A DNA stretch of 16,043 bases, from positions 1-16,043 of the forward strand of contig JAOPVG010000150.1 of the NCBI GenBank assembly GCA_025966255.1, given 5' to 3'. Shown here piece after piece: positions 14,474 to 16,043 of the stretch (position 1 is the stretch's first letter; the number at the start of each line of letters is the position of its first letter). Both the position numbers and the translations under genes were made by a program. The DNA is from Jatrophihabitans sp. (GTDB lineage: Bacteria; Actinomycetota; Actinomycetes; Mycobacteriales; Jatrophihabitantaceae). Below the pieces are notes generated by a model. That model worked only from the letters and a program-made list of their open reading frames with translations, did not search any database and was not told the DNA's origin.

Positions 14474-15013
14474 GTGGCCGCGGTCTGCGTCTATTGCTCG
14501 TCCTCAGAGACCATCGACGACACATACAAGGATTTGGCCGCCGCAGTCGGAACCCGGCTCGCGGCCGACGGGCACTCGCTCGTCTCGGGCGGCGGACGGG
14601 TGTCGATGATGGGTGCGGTCGCCCGCGCCGCTCGGGCGGGGGGAGCGTCGACGACGGGTGTCATGCCGGCCCACCTGATGCCGCTCGAGGTCGCCGACAC
14701 CGATGCCGACGAGCTGATCGTGGTCGACACGATGCGGGAGCGGAAGCGGATCATGGACGAGCGCTCCGACGCGTTCCTTGCGCTGCCCGGCGGCCTCGGC
14801 ACGCTGGAAGAGCTGTTCGAGGTCTGGACGTCGGCCGCGCTCGACATGCACACCAAGCCGGTGCTCATTCTCGACCCGGACGGGTTCTACGAACCGCTGT
14901 GGGCTTACCTCGATGCCCTGCGACACAAGGGATTCGTCCGCCAACAAGCTCTGAGTCGACTACACCACGTGCCGACGGTGGACGCGGCATTCACCGCGCT
15001 GGCCCGGCTGTAA
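14474..15013 (+). CDS. LOG-family (TIGR00730) protein, short form
   Basis: A 179-residue LOG protein, the length of classic cytokinin riboside 5'-monophosphate phosphoribohydrolases. It starts AAVCVYCSSSETIDDTY, the usual CVFCGSS entry strand, and has SGGGRVSMMGAVA (38-50), MRERKRIMDERSDAF (87-101) and PGGLGTLEELFE (105-116), the last being the PGGxGTxxE active-site motif. The usual YGGG is SGGG, and VGLMG is VSMMG here, both mild changes. The GTG start at 14474 follows the longer LOG gene by six bases and has no strong Shine-Dalgarno, so translation may depend on the upstream gene. The TAA is two bases from the stop of the convergent crotonase gene. Confidence 0.92.
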   Translation: MAAVCVYCSSSETIDDTYKDLAAAVGTRLAADGHSLVSGGGRVSMMGAVARAARAGGASTTGVMPAHLMPLEVADTDADELIVVDTMRERKRIMDERSDAFLALPGGLGTLEELFEVWTSAALDMHTKPVLILDPDGFYEPLWAYLDALRHKGFVRQQALSRLHHVPTVDAAFTALARL

Positions 15014-15015
15014 AG

Positions 15016-15741
15016 TCATCGCCCCCGAGGCAGGCCGGCGCCGTGCTGCTGGAACTGCATCAGGTGCTCGTTCTCGTACGCCACCCGCTCCGGCGTGCGG
15101 TCGAGGTCGCGGAACATCTGCTTGAGCACTCGCAGCCCGCCGGGTGACTGCGCGGCGACCGTACGAGCGAGGTCCACCCCGGCGGACTCGGCATCGGCCG
15201 CGGCGGCGCTGCGCTGCAGCAGGCCGAGGGCGTCCGCCTCGGCCTGCCCGATCGCGCGGCCGGTGAAGACGAGATCCTTCGCCCGGGCCACCCCGATCAG
15301 CGGGGCGAGACGGGCCGGGCCGACCGGCACGCCGAGCCCGGCGCCGGCCCACGCGAGACGGAGGTTGTCGCCGCCCACGCGAAGATCGCTGCCGGCCACG
15401 ATCTCCGCTCCGGCGCCCACGCAGTTGCCGACGCACACGGCGATGACGGGCACTGGGAACGCGTCGATCGCGGAGTACATGCGGGTGAACGCGGCCATCC
15501 GGGCCACGCCACCGGCCGCGTCGAGCCGCTCGCCGACGTCGGCGCCAGCGCAGAACGCCCGGGTGTTCGTCGTGGACAGCACCAGAGCGCGCAGCGTCGG
15601 GTCGGCGGCGAGGTCGTCGAGGGTCTCGTTGAGCAGCTCGAGGCTGGCCGAGTCGAGAGCGTTGCGCTTGTCCGGACGGTTGAGCCGGACGATCTCGATA
15701 CCGTCCTCGACGTGCTCCCGGAGCACCGGCGCGTCAGTCAC
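15016..15741 (-). CDS. Enoyl-CoA hydratase/isomerase-family (crotonase) protein
   Basis: A 241-residue protein of the crotonase fold, acting on acyl-CoA thioesters. VRLNRPDKRNALDSASLELL (18-37) is the typical N-terminus, RAFCAGADVGE (61-71) provides the first oxyanion-hole backbone amide, and VGNCVGAGAEIVAGSDLRVG (104-123) the second together with Glu113. The second catalytic glutamate of hydratases, normally in a PExxLG context, is Gly133 here (WAGAGLGVPVG), so ordinary hydration is doubtful; an isomerase, hydrolase or other crotonase reaction is possible. The GTG at 15739-15741 (MTDAPVLREH) gives the usual length; the frame is open further upstream, but that part overlaps the divergent PPOX gene and looks non-coding. 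A CTG nine bases earlier is a less likely start. Convergent with the short LOG gene. Confidence 0.88.
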   Translation of the reverse strand: MTDAPVLREHVEDGIEIVRLNRPDKRNALDSASLELLNETLDDLAADPTLRALVLSTTNTRAFCAGADVGERLDAAGGVARMAAFTRMYSAIDAFPVPVIAVCVGNCVGAGAEIVAGSDLRVGGDNLRLAWAGAGLGVPVGPARLAPLIGVARAKDLVFTGRAIGQAEADALGLLQRSAAAADAESAGVDLARTVAAQSPGGLRVLKQMFRDLDRTPERVAYENEHLMQFQQHGAGLPRGR

Positions 15742-15750
15742 GGCGGTCAG

Positions 15751-15778
15751 TGGACCACACCGGCCCGGCTCATAGGCT
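15751..15778 (+). promoter_or_regulatory. Promoter of the PPOX gene, leaderless type
   Basis: TAGGCT at 15773-15778 is followed by six bases and the ATG at 15785. TGGACC at 15751-15756, 16 bases before it, is a four-of-six match to TTGACA. This is the most complete of the leaderless-type promoters in the window. The same 43 bases must also hold the promoter of the divergent crotonase gene. Confidence 0.55.
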
Positions 15779-15784
15779 GGCTGG

Positions 15785-16043
15785 ATGGTGCGAGCGATGA
15801 GCGATGGCGAGCGACGAGCGTTTCTCCTGGAGGGCACCCGCACCGGCGTGCTGTCAACAGTGCGCCGGGACGGCCGGCCGCACGCCGCGCCGATCTGGTT
15901 CACCCTCGACGGCGACACGGTCGTCTTCACGACGGGCGCCGACACCGTGAAGGGCCGCACCCTGCGGCGCACCGGGCAGGCCGCCCTCACCGTGGACGTG
16001 GCCGAGCCGCCGTACTCGTTCGTGTCGATCACCGGGCCCGTCG
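15785..16043 (+). CDS. PPOX-class, probably F420-dependent, split-barrel oxidoreductase, N-terminal part
   Basis: The frame opens with ATG at 15785 and runs off the right edge, giving 86 residues. The sequence MVRAMSDGERRAFLLEGTRT starts a split beta-barrel of the pyridoxamine-phosphate-oxidase-like family. GVLSTVRRDGRPHAAPIWF (about 21-39) is the classic first two strands, VVFTTGADTVKGRTLRRTG (46-64) holds the cofactor-phosphate Lys/Arg run, and PPYSFVSITGPV is the next strand. In actinobacteria proteins of this pattern usually bind F420 (Rv1155-like), though FMN or heme binding cannot be excluded from the fragment. A second ATG at 15797 would also fit, but the -10 box six bases before 15785 favours the first. 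Divergent from the crotonase gene. Confidence 0.85.
   Translation, partial: MVRAMSDGERRAFLLEGTRTGVLSTVRRDGRPHAAPIWFTLDGDTVVFTTGADTVKGRTLRRTGQAALTVDVAEPPYSFVSITGPV

Noticed and set aside
15742..16032. N-terminal extension of the crotonase frame on the - strand
   Set aside because: It overlaps the PPOX gene and encodes an Arg/Pro/Ser-rich run without similarity to crotonases; GTG at 15741 gives a normal N-terminus.
1..16043. Defence system, phage, CRISPR, transposon or biosynthetic cluster
   Set aside because: I looked for transposases, integrases, nucleases, direct-repeat arrays, tRNA ends and modular synthases and found none; all genes are typical core actinobacterial functions.

Overview
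The window is GC-rich, densely packed DNA from an actinobacterium. The evidence is the codon bias (G or C at nearly every third position), frequent GTG starts, four-base stop/start overlaps, and a mycothiol-pathway deacetylase (MshB), because mycothiol is the thiol of Actinobacteria. It reads as core chromosome. I found no mobile element, CRISPR array, tRNA, rRNA or phage gene, and no gene-free stretch reaches 300 bases (the longest is about 157). I cannot name the genus.

Layout. (1) Bases 1-414: the C-terminal end of a nitrilase-superfamily amidohydrolase. (2) 540-6760: a complete peptide-type ABC importer on the + strand, with a lipoprotein binding protein, two permeases and two ATPases. 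A strong stem-loop lies between the binding protein and the first permease. (3) 6757-8210: mshB, overlapping the last ATPase gene and apparently starting with CTG, then a small four-helix membrane protein. (4) 8200-9712 on the - strand: a GNAT acetyltransferase followed by a DUF1269-type membrane protein. (5) 9756-10082: the seven-iron ferredoxin fdxA. (6) 10087-11870 on the - strand: dapD followed by a membrane-anchored lysozyme-like protein. (7) 11971-13580 on the + strand: dapE followed by a MOSC-domain protein. (8) 13655-15013: two tandem LOG-family (TIGR00730) proteins. (9) 15016-15741 on the - strand: an enoyl-CoA hydratase-like protein. (10) 15785 to the end: the start of a PPOX-type, probably F420-dependent, flavin/deazaflavin-fold protein.

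How the genes fit together. dapD and dapE are divergent and encode two steps of the succinylase route to meso-diaminopimelate and lysine, which feeds peptidoglycan. The lysozyme-like gene next to dapD suggests a cell-wall theme. The transporter and mshB are translationally linked, so peptide uptake and mycothiol synthesis may be made together. The gene set (family-5 binding protein, mshB, ferredoxin, dapD/dapE, LOG, F420-type PPOX) recalls, from memory, the scattered order of Rv1155, Rv1166, Rv1170, Rv1177, Rv1201c/Rv1202 and Rv1205 in Mycobacterium tuberculosis, here compressed into 16 kb.

I do not see a convincing new system. The points most worth a second look are the CTG start of mshB, repeated -10 boxes placed 6-7 bases before start codons (leaderless transcripts), a perfect 12-bp inverted repeat upstream of the first LOG gene, the stem-loop inside the transporter operon, the long tail of the first ATPase, and a crotonase that has lost one of the two expected catalytic glutamates.
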